A DNA stretch of 64,000 nucleotides. Source: Sporocytophaga myxococcoides (lineage in GTDB: Bacteria > Bacteroidota > Bacteroidia > Cytophagales > Cytophagaceae). Both the position numbers and the translations under genes were made by a program. The DNA is taken from the NCBI RefSeq assembly GCF_000775915.1, contig NZ_BBLT01000001.1:434001-498000 (forward strand), read 5' to 3'. The notes under the pieces were generated by a model. It had not been told where the DNA came from. It searched no databases and saw nothing but the letters and a program-made list of their open reading frames with translations. Shown piece by piece: positions 1 to 8,531 of the stretch (within the stretch, counting starts at the first letter, position 1; every line of letters starts with the position of its first letter).

Positions 1-4
1 CCTA

Positions 5-1153
5 ATGAAAAAGATATTTTTATTCTTTCTTCTTCTGTCACAATTGACATATGCTCAGGAAAAGTACTCTGGAGTTTCGACGCACTTTGAGGCTTTGGGC
101 ACTCCATATGGAGGATGTGGAGTTCCTCCGGATCTGGTAGAGACTGAGTACTTTGTTGCATTGAATGTTTATCATTCTCCAGGAGTGGGCACCTCCTGGC
201 CTCGTCCTTTAACAGGAGCGGATACGCTCTTTAAAGGTGAGTTTAATAATGGCCGCAATTGTGGCCGATGGGTGAGGGTTTCTATCATGGAAGACTGTAT
301 CGGAGGAACCAATGATGGAGCACTGGGACAACAATTTTGCAGAGGCGCAAATGCTAAATGGACCCATGATAAATATTCTTATGCTTATCTAAATATGATT
401 GTTACAGATGCTTGTGGTGACAATAACGGTTGGTGCAGGGATAGCAAATATCATCTGGATCTTCATACATCATCCCTGAATAAATTTGAGAAAGACGGAC
501 GGGCTGTCAATGATATGAATCCGGGGCATTTTAATAACAGAAAAATCGAGTGGGAATATATCAAATCCCCAGGGTATACAGGTGATATCGATATTTACTT
601 TATGCAAAACTCACAACAATACTGGGCTAGTATTTTAATAAATCACCTTGAAAACGGAATACATGGTGTTGAACAAAAAGTAGGGCAGCAATGGGTCAAA
701 CTAAAAACCAATAGTGATATGGGACAAGCTTTTATTGTGGATCCCTCAGAGCAGCCTTATAGAATAAGAGTATATGATGCAGAAGATAAGCTTATTAATA
801 ATGGAAGAGAATATATCTTTTCATTACCGGCTTCTTGCGGAGGCAAATGTCCTGTTCCTGCTTCAAAAGCGACCTATCAGGTTTATGATCCAGTCATAAC
901 ATCATTAAATGAAGAAATCAAGGATAAATTCTTTTATGTCGGAGGTGTTAATGACAATCATGTAATAATGTGGGACCTAAATGAAACGGTTAACTCCGTA
1001 CATCTTGTTGATTTGTTGGGCAGAACTGTTAAAGAATTTAAAGTGAATTCTGTAAAAGGTTCTCTTGATCCCGGCTCTTTATCCGGAGGGTATTATAGAG
1101 TGGTTTTTTATGGAAATAATAGTATTCTGGGCTGTAAGACATTAATAAAATAA
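5..1153 (+). CDS. Secreted expansin-like protein with T9SS C-terminal sorting domain
   Basis: The 382-residue protein opens with a signal peptide (MKKIF... ending near LTYAQ). Residues about 20-180 look like the double-psi beta-barrel of expansins: GTPYGGCGVP near 32-41, then VTDACG (D135 at the position of the conserved expansin aspartate) and HLDLH near 150-154. Residues about 190-270 resemble the second, carbohydrate-binding expansin domain (QQYWASILINH). The last ~70 residues (VHLVDLLGRT... LSGGYYRVVF) have the form of a type IX secretion sorting domain, so the mature protein is probably released or attached at the cell surface. Expansins loosen cellulose and related wall polymers without hydrolysis; this activity is inferred. 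The ATG lies four bases into the window, so any promoter is out of view. A GH45-like hydrolase is a less likely alternative. Confidence 0.7.
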   Translation: MKKIFLFFLLLSQLTYAQEKYSGVSTHFEALGTPYGGCGVPPDLVETEYFVALNVYHSPGVGTSWPRPLTGADTLFKGEFNNGRNCGRWVRVSIMEDCIGGTNDGALGQQFCRGANAKWTHDKYSYAYLNMIVTDACGDNNGWCRDSKYHLDLHTSSLNKFEKDGRAVNDMNPGHFNNRKIEWEYIKSPGYTGDIDIYFMQNSQQYWASILINHLENGIHGVEQKVGQQWVKLKTNSDMGQAFIVDPSEQPYRIRVYDAEDKLINNGREYIFSLPASCGGKCPVPASKATYQVYDPVITSLNEEIKDKFFYVGGVNDNHVIMWDLNETVNSVHLVDLLGRTVKEFKVNSVKGSLDPGSLSGGYYRVVFYGNNSILGCKTLIK

Positions 1154-1532
1154 ATAAGTGAGAATTTACCAACAAGAATGAAAGTAGAATATGCTTATTT
1201 TTGCTAGATGAATTAGATCTTTCTCTTTCAGGAGAAGGTCAACTTAACATATCAGACTCATCTGACATATAATTTTAATAAAGGATGAATTTTCTTTGTC
1301 ATTGTTGAGCTTGTGAAGGATCTGATAATCACAAAATGATTTGCGATTTCAATAAATCTGCCAGATAGTTTAATTGCATGTTTTGAAAGCTCAGATGTTT
1401 CGCAAGTTCAACTATGACATAAGAAACTCTTGAAGGTAGGTAACAAGATTTTGATCAACGAAACAAAAAACTGTTAAGGGAATTAGACAAGGTGAAGTAA
1501 TAGGTTGATGAGGTTAATAATTGAAGTGATAT
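1154..1532. other. Intergenic stretch, nothing recognised
   Basis: About 380 bases of AT-rich sequence separate the expansin-like gene from the transporter gene. I found no open frame with a recognisable product, no tRNA and no convincing terminator. Only short imperfect inverted repeats are visible, for example TCAGA/TCTGA near 1254-1267 without a T-run. Confidence 0.5.
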
Positions 1533-2414
1533 ATGGAGCGTTCAGAAAGTATTATAAATAAGACAGGTAATTTTAGCGCATATCTGGGTGCAGTTGTGGT
1601 GGTATTTATCTGGTCTGGTTGGATCACTTTATCCAGGATGGGGGTTCAGACAAATCTTACTCCATATGATATCACCTTACTTCGGTTTGGAACGGCGGCT
1701 CTGTTAACCTTGCCATTTAGTTTTCGATATGACTGGAAGAATGTAAAATGGCATCAGATTCTGCTGGTTGCTCTTGGGTGCGGTTTTCCTTATACTATGT
1801 TATCATTTATAGGATTAAAAACTACAAAAGCTGCAAACGCGGGTGTACTGGTGAATGGCATGCTTCCGGTTATCGGGTTGCTTTTTACTTTATTCTGGTT
1901 TAAGGAGAAAGTAACTAAAATGAAATACTTTGCAATATTAATATTACTGATTGCCAACCTGCTCATTTCGGATCTCGCCTCCGGCTTTTCCGCTTCATAC
2001 TTGCCTGGCATTCTCTGTCTGCTTTCTGCTGCTTTGGTGTTTTCAACTTATATGGCAGCTACAAGGCAATGGGGATATGGCATGAAAGATGTGATTGCTT
2101 TCGTTCCTCTGGTAAATGTTGTTTTATTCTTACCATTCTGGTTTACAGATGAGTCTGCAATTTGGACTTCACCTCTTCAGGATGTGCTGGTACAAGTGAT
2201 ATATCAGGGAGTAGTTGTAAGTATTTTTGCTTTGCTTTTAATTACCTACAGTGTAAGTAAACTTGGCTCAGGTACAATGTCTGTTTTTTTATCTTATGTT
2301 CCTGTTGTTACAGCAATACTAGCCTTCTTTTTTCTCAAAGAAACATTGTCCTATTCTGAGCAGGCTGGTATAGTCTTATGTTCTGTCGGTCTGATGATTT
2401 ATTCAAAGAGTTGA
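1533..2414 (+). CDS. EamA/DMT-family permease
   Basis: This 293-residue, very hydrophobic protein has about ten predicted membrane helices in two repeated halves, the layout of EamA (drug/metabolite transporter) proteins. Typical marks are FIWSGWITLSRMG in helix 1, the ...LLRFGTAALLTLPF... stretch in helix 2, and FLSYVPVVTAILAFFFLKE near the C-terminus, which resembles the family's conserved last EamA segment. Such proteins export small metabolites or amino acids across the inner membrane; the substrate cannot be told from sequence. The gene stands alone and converges on the AraC-type regulator gene downstream. The regulator might control it, but nothing in the sequence shows this. Confidence 0.85.
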   Translation: MERSESIINKTGNFSAYLGAVVVVFIWSGWITLSRMGVQTNLTPYDITLLRFGTAALLTLPFSFRYDWKNVKWHQILLVALGCGFPYTMLSFIGLKTTKAANAGVLVNGMLPVIGLLFTLFWFKEKVTKMKYFAILILLIANLLISDLASGFSASYLPGILCLLSAALVFSTYMAATRQWGYGMKDVIAFVPLVNVVLFLPFWFTDESAIWTSPLQDVLVQVIYQGVVVSIFALLLITYSVSKLGSGTMSVFLSYVPVVTAILAFFFLKETLSYSEQAGIVLCSVGLMIYSKS

Positions 2415-2439
2415 AAAAAAGATTTACATCATATGGTTA

Positions 2440-2466
2440 GAGATCATTTAAGGGACTCCTGATCTC
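2440..2466. terminator. Hairpin between convergent genes
   Basis: GAGATCA at 2440-2446 pairs exactly with TGATCTC at 2460-2466, and inside it AGG (2451-2453) can pair with CCT (2458-2460). It sits between the stop codons of the convergent EamA and AraC genes. There is no clear T-run on either strand, so its role as a two-way terminator is inferred from position. Confidence 0.45.
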
Positions 2467-2487
2467 CATCATTTTGCTCAATAACAT

Positions 2488-3486
2488 TCATGTATTTTTT
2501 CTCAGCTCAGAAGGAGAATACCCATACTGTTTCTTAAATGCAGAACTAAAATGATTCGGATTTTTATATCCCAGATGAAGCGCGATTTGATTGATGTTCA
2601 TTTCTCCTGAAAGGAGCAGTTTCCGGGCTTCTTCCATACGTTTCTGAAATAAATACCCAAATACTGTAGTACCGTAAACTTCTTTAAATTTTTTCTTCAA
2701 ATAAAATTCATTGGTACCTACCATGTGTGCAAGATCTATGAGAGAACAAGGAGACTGTATATTGTTCATTATGATTTCCTTTGCATGCTCCATGATTTCT
2801 ATATCTTTTTTTCTTAATGATTTTCTCGATTGAGTATTTTCTGTTTGGGAATGTTCATATTGCTCAAACTGAAGCATGAGCAATTCTATCACCTTAGCTT
2901 CAATCATCCATCTTTTGTAGTATTCGGTGCTTTGAATATTTTTTATATCACGAATAATTGCATGCATTGCTGGTGTCAATGGAAGACTGGAAGAGCAGAA
3001 TTTTCCAGGATTTCCATTAATAATATCTTGCCTGAATGAATCAAAAAGTTCATTCTCTGGTAACAGCTTTAAGAATAATACTGGGTTAACATGAATTCTC
3101 ACTAGTTGAATATTATCCGAAGGAGTATGTTCATGTTGAGCTTCAAATTTTGAATAATAAAGGATATTATGCTGGTTCGCATAATAGGTTAATGGTTTCT
3201 GATCCTGAATTATCTCTGTTAATGAATTACCTGAAAGCAGGAATTGAAGCGTAATTATTGAGAAATCATATTGAAACAGAAACTTAAAATTCTCATCTAA
3301 AGCAATATTGCTATAACTAAGCCAAAGATCTTTCATGTATATATCATGAGCATTCCCATAGGTAGTATTAAAGCCTATTTCATATATGTTTTCAGTAAGC
3401 GGCACTTGTGGACTTTCAATTTCCGCCGGATAAAGAATATCCAATTCACCTTTATAAGGTTCAAGATTTTTAATCCTAAGTTTCAT
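2488..3486 (-). CDS. AraC-family transcriptional regulator
   Basis: The protein has 332 residues. The last ~100 form the double helix-turn-helix of the AraC/XylS family: a first HTH around SLIDLAHMVGTNEFYLKKKF, then VFGYLFQKRMEEARKLL, and a second HTH around INQIALHLGYKNPNHFSSAF followed by KKQYGYSPSELR. The N-terminal ~220 residues have no clear cupin signature and are probably a ligand-sensing domain. Many Bacteroidota regulators with this plan control iron or siderophore genes, and a PepSY-type gene starts about 570 bases away in the divergent direction, so control of that cluster is possible. This link is inference only. Confidence 0.88.
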   Translation of the reverse strand: MKLRIKNLEPYKGELDILYPAEIESPQVPLTENIYEIGFNTTYGNAHDIYMKDLWLSYSNIALDENFKFLFQYDFSIITLQFLLSGNSLTEIIQDQKPLTYYANQHNILYYSKFEAQHEHTPSDNIQLVRIHVNPVLFLKLLPENELFDSFRQDIINGNPGKFCSSSLPLTPAMHAIIRDIKNIQSTEYYKRWMIEAKVIELLMLQFEQYEHSQTENTQSRKSLRKKDIEIMEHAKEIIMNNIQSPCSLIDLAHMVGTNEFYLKKKFKEVYGTTVFGYLFQKRMEEARKLLLSGEMNINQIALHLGYKNPNHFSSAFKKQYGYSPSELRKNT

Positions 3487-4060
3487 TTTCCCTCTGATAT
3501 AAGCCTAGTCTGATGACTTGAACTGTCATCTAGAATAAACCATAGTAATATTAATGCACTCCCTATATTGCTCTTTCAAATGTTAGAGTGAAGTCTCAAT
3601 TAATCCCTCTTATATATAATATATTCCGTTTGGCGTACCCGATTTTGGGGTGGAGAAAATTATCTTTGTTGGCGTAAATTTAAATGGAATTAGTCTAAAT
3701 AAAAAGTAGTAGATGGTAAATGTTTTCTTGGTTTTACTTAAAGGGATTGTAGCACAATAGGTTACTTGGTTGTCTTTTTTGTCCAGGTTCTAAACAAAGT
3801 AATATGGAGTTTGCCGGATGAAGATGGAAGGTTTGAATTACAGACCAAAAACAGAGAAAATATACGATCATTATACAACGGGTTGCTATGAAAATAATCG
3901 AAAGAGACAATTGAAATTATATATGCAGCAACAAGGAAATGCAAGTTGAGTCTGGTAATAATACTGTTCTCGAACGTCTTGAATAGCTGATCTGGACAGT
4001 TGGAAGGAAAGACCTGCCTGTTGCCAAATTTTGATTTAAAACATCAATAAAAAAAAGAAC
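3487..4060. promoter_or_regulatory. Divergent intergenic region with a candidate -7 box
   Basis: These 574 bases lie between the AraC-type gene (minus) and the PepSY gene (plus). TATCTTTG at 3661-3668 matches the Bacteroidota -7 consensus TAnnTTTG on the plus strand, and TTTG occurs at 3644-3647. That gap of 13 is shorter than usual, and the box lies about 390 bases upstream of the PepSY start, so the assignment is weak. No other gene is supported here. Confidence 0.3.
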
Positions 4061-5470
4061 ATGAAGAAGTTCACATTCAGAAAGTTTATAAATGATATCC
4101 ACTTATGGTTGGGTATTGGAAGTGGTTTAATTCTTTTTATCATTTGCCTCACTGGCACTATTTACGTCTTCGCAAAAGAGATCACAGATTGGATGGATAA
4201 AGAAAAGGTCACCATTTCTGTTCCTGAAAATGCAAATACTATTCCTGTAACAGAACTGGTAGCTTTATTGGAAAAGGAGAAAAAGGATACTAAAGTTACA
4301 GGTATTCAGATACCTGAAGGGAAAGATAGGTCCTGGTTATTTACACTCACACCAAAAGATATCCTCTTAAGAAGGAGCAAGGAAGAAAGAGAGGCAAAGC
4401 TGAAAGAAGGGAAGAGAGAAAAGAGCGAAGGGAGAAAAGCTTCAGATGATAAATCAAGACAAAAGGGGCGAGGAGCAGATAAAGATTCAAAAGCTAAAAA
4501 TGAAAAAGGAAAAGGTCGTGGTGGAGATCGTGAGCGGATAAAAACGTATTACGTGAATCCATATACCGGTGAGGTATTGGGTGATACAAGAACGACATCT
4601 TCTAAATTTTTCTTGACCATAATGGGATTGCATCGATGGCTGCTTCTTGATCATGATATTGGCAGGCCTATAACGGGGACAGCTACGCTTATATTTATAT
4701 TTATGGAAATTACAGGCCTGATATTATGGCTTCCTGCCAAACTCAAAAGCTGGAAGAAGTGGAGTGCATGGAAAGCCGGATTTAAAATTAAGACAGAGGC
4801 CCGTTGGAAAAGAATCAATCATGATCTTCACAATACACTTGGCTTTTATACATTCCTACTTCTTACTCTTATGGCCTTGACAGGGTTGTGTTTTTCTTTC
4901 GAATGGTTTCGCAATGGAGTAGGTAATGTTTTTGGGGCAAAACCATTTGAAGACAAAAAAGCTGTTGCTTCGGTTCAGTCTGAATATGCAGGAGCGAATC
5001 CATTGTCATTGGACCTTATCATAACAAAAGCCAATGAAGTATACCCTTATAATGGAGATCTTCGCTTAAGCCTGCCAAAAGATTCTGTAGGCCCGGTTAT
5101 CGTTTATAAAGCTCATACAGGTTTTATCGCATCTGCAGGAACGGATCGTTTGTATCTGGATCAGTATACAGGATATACATTGAAGAAAGAACCATTCTCA
5201 GATAAAAGAACAGGGGAACAGATTGTAGCATTGATTTATCCTCTTCATGTGGGCGAGGTATTCGGTACATTCACCAAAATCATTTATTTCATTGCTTGTC
5301 TGATTGCAACAAGTCTTCCTGTTACTGGAACTTTCATTTGGATTAATAAGCTTCGAAAAAAATCTGAAAAGAATGAAAGGGGAAAAACTAAAAAGAAATC
5401 TTCTAAAAAAGACAAAACTAGTCAACAGAATGCAAGTGTTGAACTACCTGTTATGAAATCAGATGCATAA
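4061..5470 (+). CDS. PepSY-associated membrane protein (PiuB-like)
   Basis: The 469-residue protein has the PepSY_TM plan: an N-terminal helix (LWLGIGSGLILFIICLTGTIYVF), a periplasmic section with PepSY-like sequence, helices near residues 200-230 and 265-290, a second periplasmic PepSY-like section (FIASAGTDRLYLDQYTGYTL), and a final helix near 405-430. Relatives are linked to iron-siderophore uptake and may reduce the metal, with histidines of the membrane helices as heme ligands (IHLWLG; LHRWLL; HDLHNTLG; PLHVGEVF). Unusual are a highly basic insert around residues 105-155 (repeated K/R/E/G) and a basic tail after residue 432. It is followed after 44 bases by a DUF4198 gene, forming a likely operon. 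Confidence 0.8.
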   Translation: MKKFTFRKFINDIHLWLGIGSGLILFIICLTGTIYVFAKEITDWMDKEKVTISVPENANTIPVTELVALLEKEKKDTKVTGIQIPEGKDRSWLFTLTPKDILLRRSKEEREAKLKEGKREKSEGRKASDDKSRQKGRGADKDSKAKNEKGKGRGGDRERIKTYYVNPYTGEVLGDTRTTSSKFFLTIMGLHRWLLLDHDIGRPITGTATLIFIFMEITGLILWLPAKLKSWKKWSAWKAGFKIKTEARWKRINHDLHNTLGFYTFLLLTLMALTGLCFSFEWFRNGVGNVFGAKPFEDKKAVASVQSEYAGANPLSLDLIITKANEVYPYNGDLRLSLPKDSVGPVIVYKAHTGFIASAGTDRLYLDQYTGYTLKKEPFSDKRTGEQIVALIYPLHVGEVFGTFTKIIYFIACLIATSLPVTGTFIWINKLRKKSEKNERGKTKKKSSKKDKTSQQNASVELPVMKSDA

Positions 5471-5514
5471 CTGATACCAAAATCATAGAACTATTTTAAT
5501 CTAAAACATAGAGT

Positions 5515-6228
5515 ATGAAAATTACATCTTTACTTACTTTTTTATTTTCTTTATTTATCCTGAATACAGGAAATGCCCACAATATCTGGATTGAAACCAA
5601 TAATACAGGTAAAGCGGGAAAGGAGCATTCAGTTAAAATTTACCTTGGTGGTTATGGAGAAAACGAAAGAGACTCTGTAAGCAAATGGTTTAGCAATACC
5701 AGAGAGGTTGTGCTCTTACTTACCAAACCTGATGGTACAAAAGAAAATCTTACAACGAAGCCCTCTGGTAATTATTTAGAAGCATTATTTACACCTGCGA
5801 AAGATGGTTGCTACACCATATCAGTATCGCATGAAGTTGCGGATGTTTATGGTACAGCTAAAATTCAGTACTATGCCACTTCCCAAGTAAAAGTAGGGGC
5901 ATCTGTCGAAGGAATCAACAATGTGATTACTTCAACAGACATGCCTGTTCAGCTTATCTCTACCAACCCGGTTGTGAAAAAAGGTGTTTCACTGAAGGTA
6001 ATGTACAAAGGTAAAAATCTTGATAAATCACCTGTATCAGTTGCGTCTCCTTCAGGTTGGGTAAAGGGCTTTGAGACAAATGCCGGAACATTCACCTTTG
6101 ATGCCATCTGGCCCGGTGTTTATGTGATTGAAGCATATTACACAGATAAAACAGAAGGTTCTCTGAATGGAAAGGAATATAAATTGATCAGAAATATCTC
6201 AACCTATAGTTTCACAGTGGGAAGGTAA
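5515..6228 (+). CDS. DUF4198-type periplasmic protein
   Basis: The 237-residue protein has a signal peptide ending near NTGNA, followed directly by HNIWIE. A histidine right after the cleavage site (HxxW/HDFW type) is typical of DUF4198 proteins, which have been compared with the periplasmic component of cobalt/nickel uptake systems. The rest is beta-rich, with a C-terminal Ig-like part (VYVIEAYYTDK). It follows the PepSY-type gene, and in many Bacteroidota and proteobacteria these two families occur together near TonB receptors. A role in metal or siderophore handling is therefore plausible but unproven. A terminator hairpin overlaps its stop codon. Confidence 0.72.
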   Translation: MKITSLLTFLFSLFILNTGNAHNIWIETNNTGKAGKEHSVKIYLGGYGENERDSVSKWFSNTREVVLLLTKPDGTKENLTTKPSGNYLEALFTPAKDGCYTISVSHEVADVYGTAKIQYYATSQVKVGASVEGINNVITSTDMPVQLISTNPVVKKGVSLKVMYKGKNLDKSPVSVASPSGWVKGFETNAGTFTFDAIWPGVYVIEAYYTDKTEGSLNGKEYKLIRNISTYSFTVGR

Positions 6229-6242
6229 TACTTCCCTTTTTT
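6219..6242 (+). terminator. Intrinsic terminator overlapping the DUF4198 stop codon
   Basis: GGGAAG (6219-6224) pairs with CTTCCC (6231-6236) across a six-base loop that contains the stop codon, and is followed by TTTTTT at 6237-6242. It lies only nine bases before the next start codon, so the small Fur-like gene would need read-through or its own promoter. Confidence 0.65.
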
Positions 6243-6250
6243 CCTATGCT

Positions 6251-6586
6251 ATGGAATCATTAGAATTATTAACAGAAGCATTTCATAAATACTGTAAATC
6301 CCGCGATGTCAGACAAAGCGGGATAAAAGTATTGGTATTACTCAAGCTTTGGTTCGATCCTGTTTATAAGAGCGCTGATAATATTTTTGTAGAGCTTAAA
6401 AATACCGGTGCTAATTGTACGGCTGCCAGTATTAACAATGCACTCAACTGGCTTCTGGCTGAAGGCTTTTTGATTAAAGATTCATCCCTAAGAAAGGCAT
6501 TATATTATTGCCAAAAGAAAGAAAGTATTGTGCTGCTAAAATTACCTGGAGAAACTTCTTGTGGTTTTGTGCGCAAAATTCAGTGA
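6251..6586 (+). CDS. Small Fur-like winged-helix protein
   Basis: This 111-residue protein resembles the DNA-binding half of Fur-family repressors: an N-terminal helix (LLTEAFHKYC), RQSGIKVLVLLKLW like the RxTxxRxxVL segment, SADNIFVELKNTG like HxSAEEIxxxL, and TAASINNALNWLLAEGFL matching the recognition helix and wing (normally TVYRTLxxLxxxGLI). The zinc-binding dimerisation domain of full Fur proteins (about 130-150 residues) is missing; only ~25 residues follow the wing. It sits directly behind PepSY and DUF4198 genes, which fits a metal-linked role. It may be a shortened Fur paralogue or another winged-helix family. Confidence 0.6.
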   Translation: MESLELLTEAFHKYCKSRDVRQSGIKVLVLLKLWFDPVYKSADNIFVELKNTGANCTAASINNALNWLLAEGFLIKDSSLRKALYYCQKKESIVLLKLPGETSCGFVRKIQ

Positions 6587-6621
6587 TCTAAAATTGGATT
6601 TTGAGAAAATAAATTTTCCAG

Positions 6622-8082
6622 CTAGTCTTGTGGCATTTTCCATCCTCCATAAACTTTATCCAGTAATTTTGCAGCAAGTATAATCTGATAATCCTGATCT
6701 CTGTTTCCTATGATCTGTACTGCAAGTGGTATGTTTTGTGCATTTAGTCCCATTGGAACAGAAGAGGCAGGGAAATCAAGAGCACTGAAAATTGTGGTAT
6801 AGTTCCAGTCCAGTGGGCGCATTAATGGAGTTTTATTCTTTGGTGCAACTCTTGGAAATACGGGCATAAGTATCAATGCATTTGTACCTAACATGTTTTC
6901 AAGCTTATGAGAAAGATTAATTCCTTTCTCGATAATATACTTTACTTCTTTTTCTGAACGGTGAAATACCTTTTCACCAAGACACATCAGCAAACCAGGT
7001 AAAGTGAGATGGCTTTTTCCAATTAGTCTGTATCCCAATTCTTTTATTAAGGAAAGGGATTTACCATTTCCGAATTCTTCACTAAGGGAATGTGGATTGG
7101 CATCTGTCAGTTCTGATTGCCAGATTTCAAAAGCATCATAAAAAATTTTATTGTCAAGATATTCGATTTTTGCACCATGATCGCTGAACGTTTTACCCGC
7201 AAGTTCTATAGTATCGGAGATTTCTTTATCGGGGTAACTTGCAAAATGGATATCTGGAGAAGGGCAGAGGTAAATTTTATAATCACTCCAGTCCGTTTTC
7301 AAAAAGTGGAGTTGTGCTTCATGTGCATGAAACTCTTTGTCATGGGCTCCGGACATGATTTTGATGAGAGGAAACAGATCTTCTGATTTTCTGCACAAAG
7401 GTCCTATTACCAGATTGTTTTTGATCTCGCTTTGATCCAGGTTTTGCTGATCTACTCGTTCGCAAAAGGCATGTCCTTTAATTGGTATCAGATGTGAGGA
7501 AGGCCTGTGTCCGAATATTCCGCAAAAAGCTGCCGGCATTCTGATAGAGCCTGCAATATCGCTGCCTATTCCAAATGGAACCCCGCCCGCACCAACTATA
7601 GCTCCCTCTCCACCACTGCTTCCTCCAGGAGTCCTGTCAGTGTCATAAGGATTTTTAGTTCTGCCATATATTTTATTGTGACTCTCCATCCAGAAGTTAC
7701 ATTCAGGTGTGTTGGTTTGTCCAAGAATGATTGCTCCTTCTTGCTTCAGGTATTGAACAACTATTGAATCTTCCTCAGCGAGCTTGCCTTTACGGAATAT
7801 GGAGCCGGCTGTTAAAGGATATCCTTGCATGGAAATACTCTCTTTGACTGTCAACGGAACACCGCATAAAAGGCCTCTTGTCTCGCCTTTCAATATCTTT
7901 TCTTCTGATTTACGGGCTTCCAAAAGCGCTTCTTCAAATCGGAAAGTAATAACTGCATTGATTTTATCATTTACATTTTTGATACGATTGATATGGGCAT
8001 TGACGACTTCAACCGGGGAAACCTCTTTCCTCTTTATCATTCTTGAAAGTTCAAAAGCGCCCTTATTTAATAATTCTTCCAT
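6622..8082 (-). CDS. Amidase signature-family hydrolase
   Basis: The 486-residue protein carries the amidase signature triad: K80 in LTVKES, cis-serine S155 in GGSSGGEG (153-160), and nucleophile S179 in SDIAGSIR. The sequence around NTPECNFWMESHNKIYG resembles fatty-acid amide hydrolase-like members more than GatA. The enzyme would hydrolyse a carboxamide to acid and ammonia or amine; no signal peptide is seen, so it is probably cytoplasmic. The 450-base gap and the terminator at 8469-8508 separate it from the polyketide operon, so I do not count it as a biosynthetic gene. Still, an FAAH-like enzyme beside an N-acyl amino acid pathway may be relevant. Confidence 0.88.
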   Translation of the reverse strand: MEELLNKGAFELSRMIKRKEVSPVEVVNAHINRIKNVNDKINAVITFRFEEALLEARKSEEKILKGETRGLLCGVPLTVKESISMQGYPLTAGSIFRKGKLAEEDSIVVQYLKQEGAIILGQTNTPECNFWMESHNKIYGRTKNPYDTDRTPGGSSGGEGAIVGAGGVPFGIGSDIAGSIRMPAAFCGIFGHRPSSHLIPIKGHAFCERVDQQNLDQSEIKNNLVIGPLCRKSEDLFPLIKIMSGAHDKEFHAHEAQLHFLKTDWSDYKIYLCPSPDIHFASYPDKEISDTIELAGKTFSDHGAKIEYLDNKIFYDAFEIWQSELTDANPHSLSEEFGNGKSLSLIKELGYRLIGKSHLTLPGLLMCLGEKVFHRSEKEVKYIIEKGINLSHKLENMLGTNALILMPVFPRVAPKNKTPLMRPLDWNYTTIFSALDFPASSVPMGLNAQNIPLAVQIIGNRDQDYQIILAAKLLDKVYGGWKMPQD

Positions 8083-8468
8083 CCAATTAATTTCTTCCCA
8101 ATGCTATCCTGGTCTTGTAAACATAAATATAATTCATCTATGTATACCTAATGGCTAACTGTTTATGATCTTTAATGTTGCTTTATACAAAAATAGGTTG
8201 AGTTATTTAGTTCCCGTATCAAAATCTAATAAATTTCATCCCTAACCCTTTTGTTAAAAAAGAATGGAACCATCGACGATAAAAATACTTGAATTAAAAC
8301 TGATTTAACTAATAACATACATATTAAAGTACCTCTCACTAAGGAGAGGTATTTAGAGTGAGGCCTTTTATGATTTTACTTTATGTGTCCTTTATCGTCA
8401 CGGGACTTAGATAGCTAATTCAATTCAGAAATACATCCTTTAAGTCGTAATCAGTATAATTTATGCTG
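8083..8468. promoter_or_regulatory. Region upstream of the amidase with candidate -7 box
   Basis: On the minus strand TATTTTTG (plus-strand CAAAAATA at 8188-8195) matches TAnnTTTG about 105 bases before the amidase start. The nearest TTTG upstream (plus CAAA 8220-8223) is 24 bases away, which is longer than usual. Nothing else was recognised. Confidence 0.35.
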
Positions 8469-8508
8469 AAAAAAAAGCGGAGTAAGTAGCTTTTGCTATA
8501 GGCTCCGC
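8469..8508 (-). terminator. Intrinsic terminator of the polyketide operon
   Basis: Read on the minus strand, GCGGAG (8508-8503) pairs with CTCCGC (8482-8477), with an inner TAGC/GCTA stem around a four-base loop (8487-8498), followed by eight T residues (plus-strand A-run 8469-8476). It lies 24 bases beyond the stop of the last megasynthase gene, marking the 3' end of the biosynthetic operon. Confidence 0.8.
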
Positions 8509-8531
8509 AGTTGAAAATTAGAAAAGAAACT

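Noticed and set aside
3818-3949. 43-residue plus-strand open frame upstream of the PepSY gene
   Set aside because: No recognisable domain, unusual polar composition, and no supporting context.
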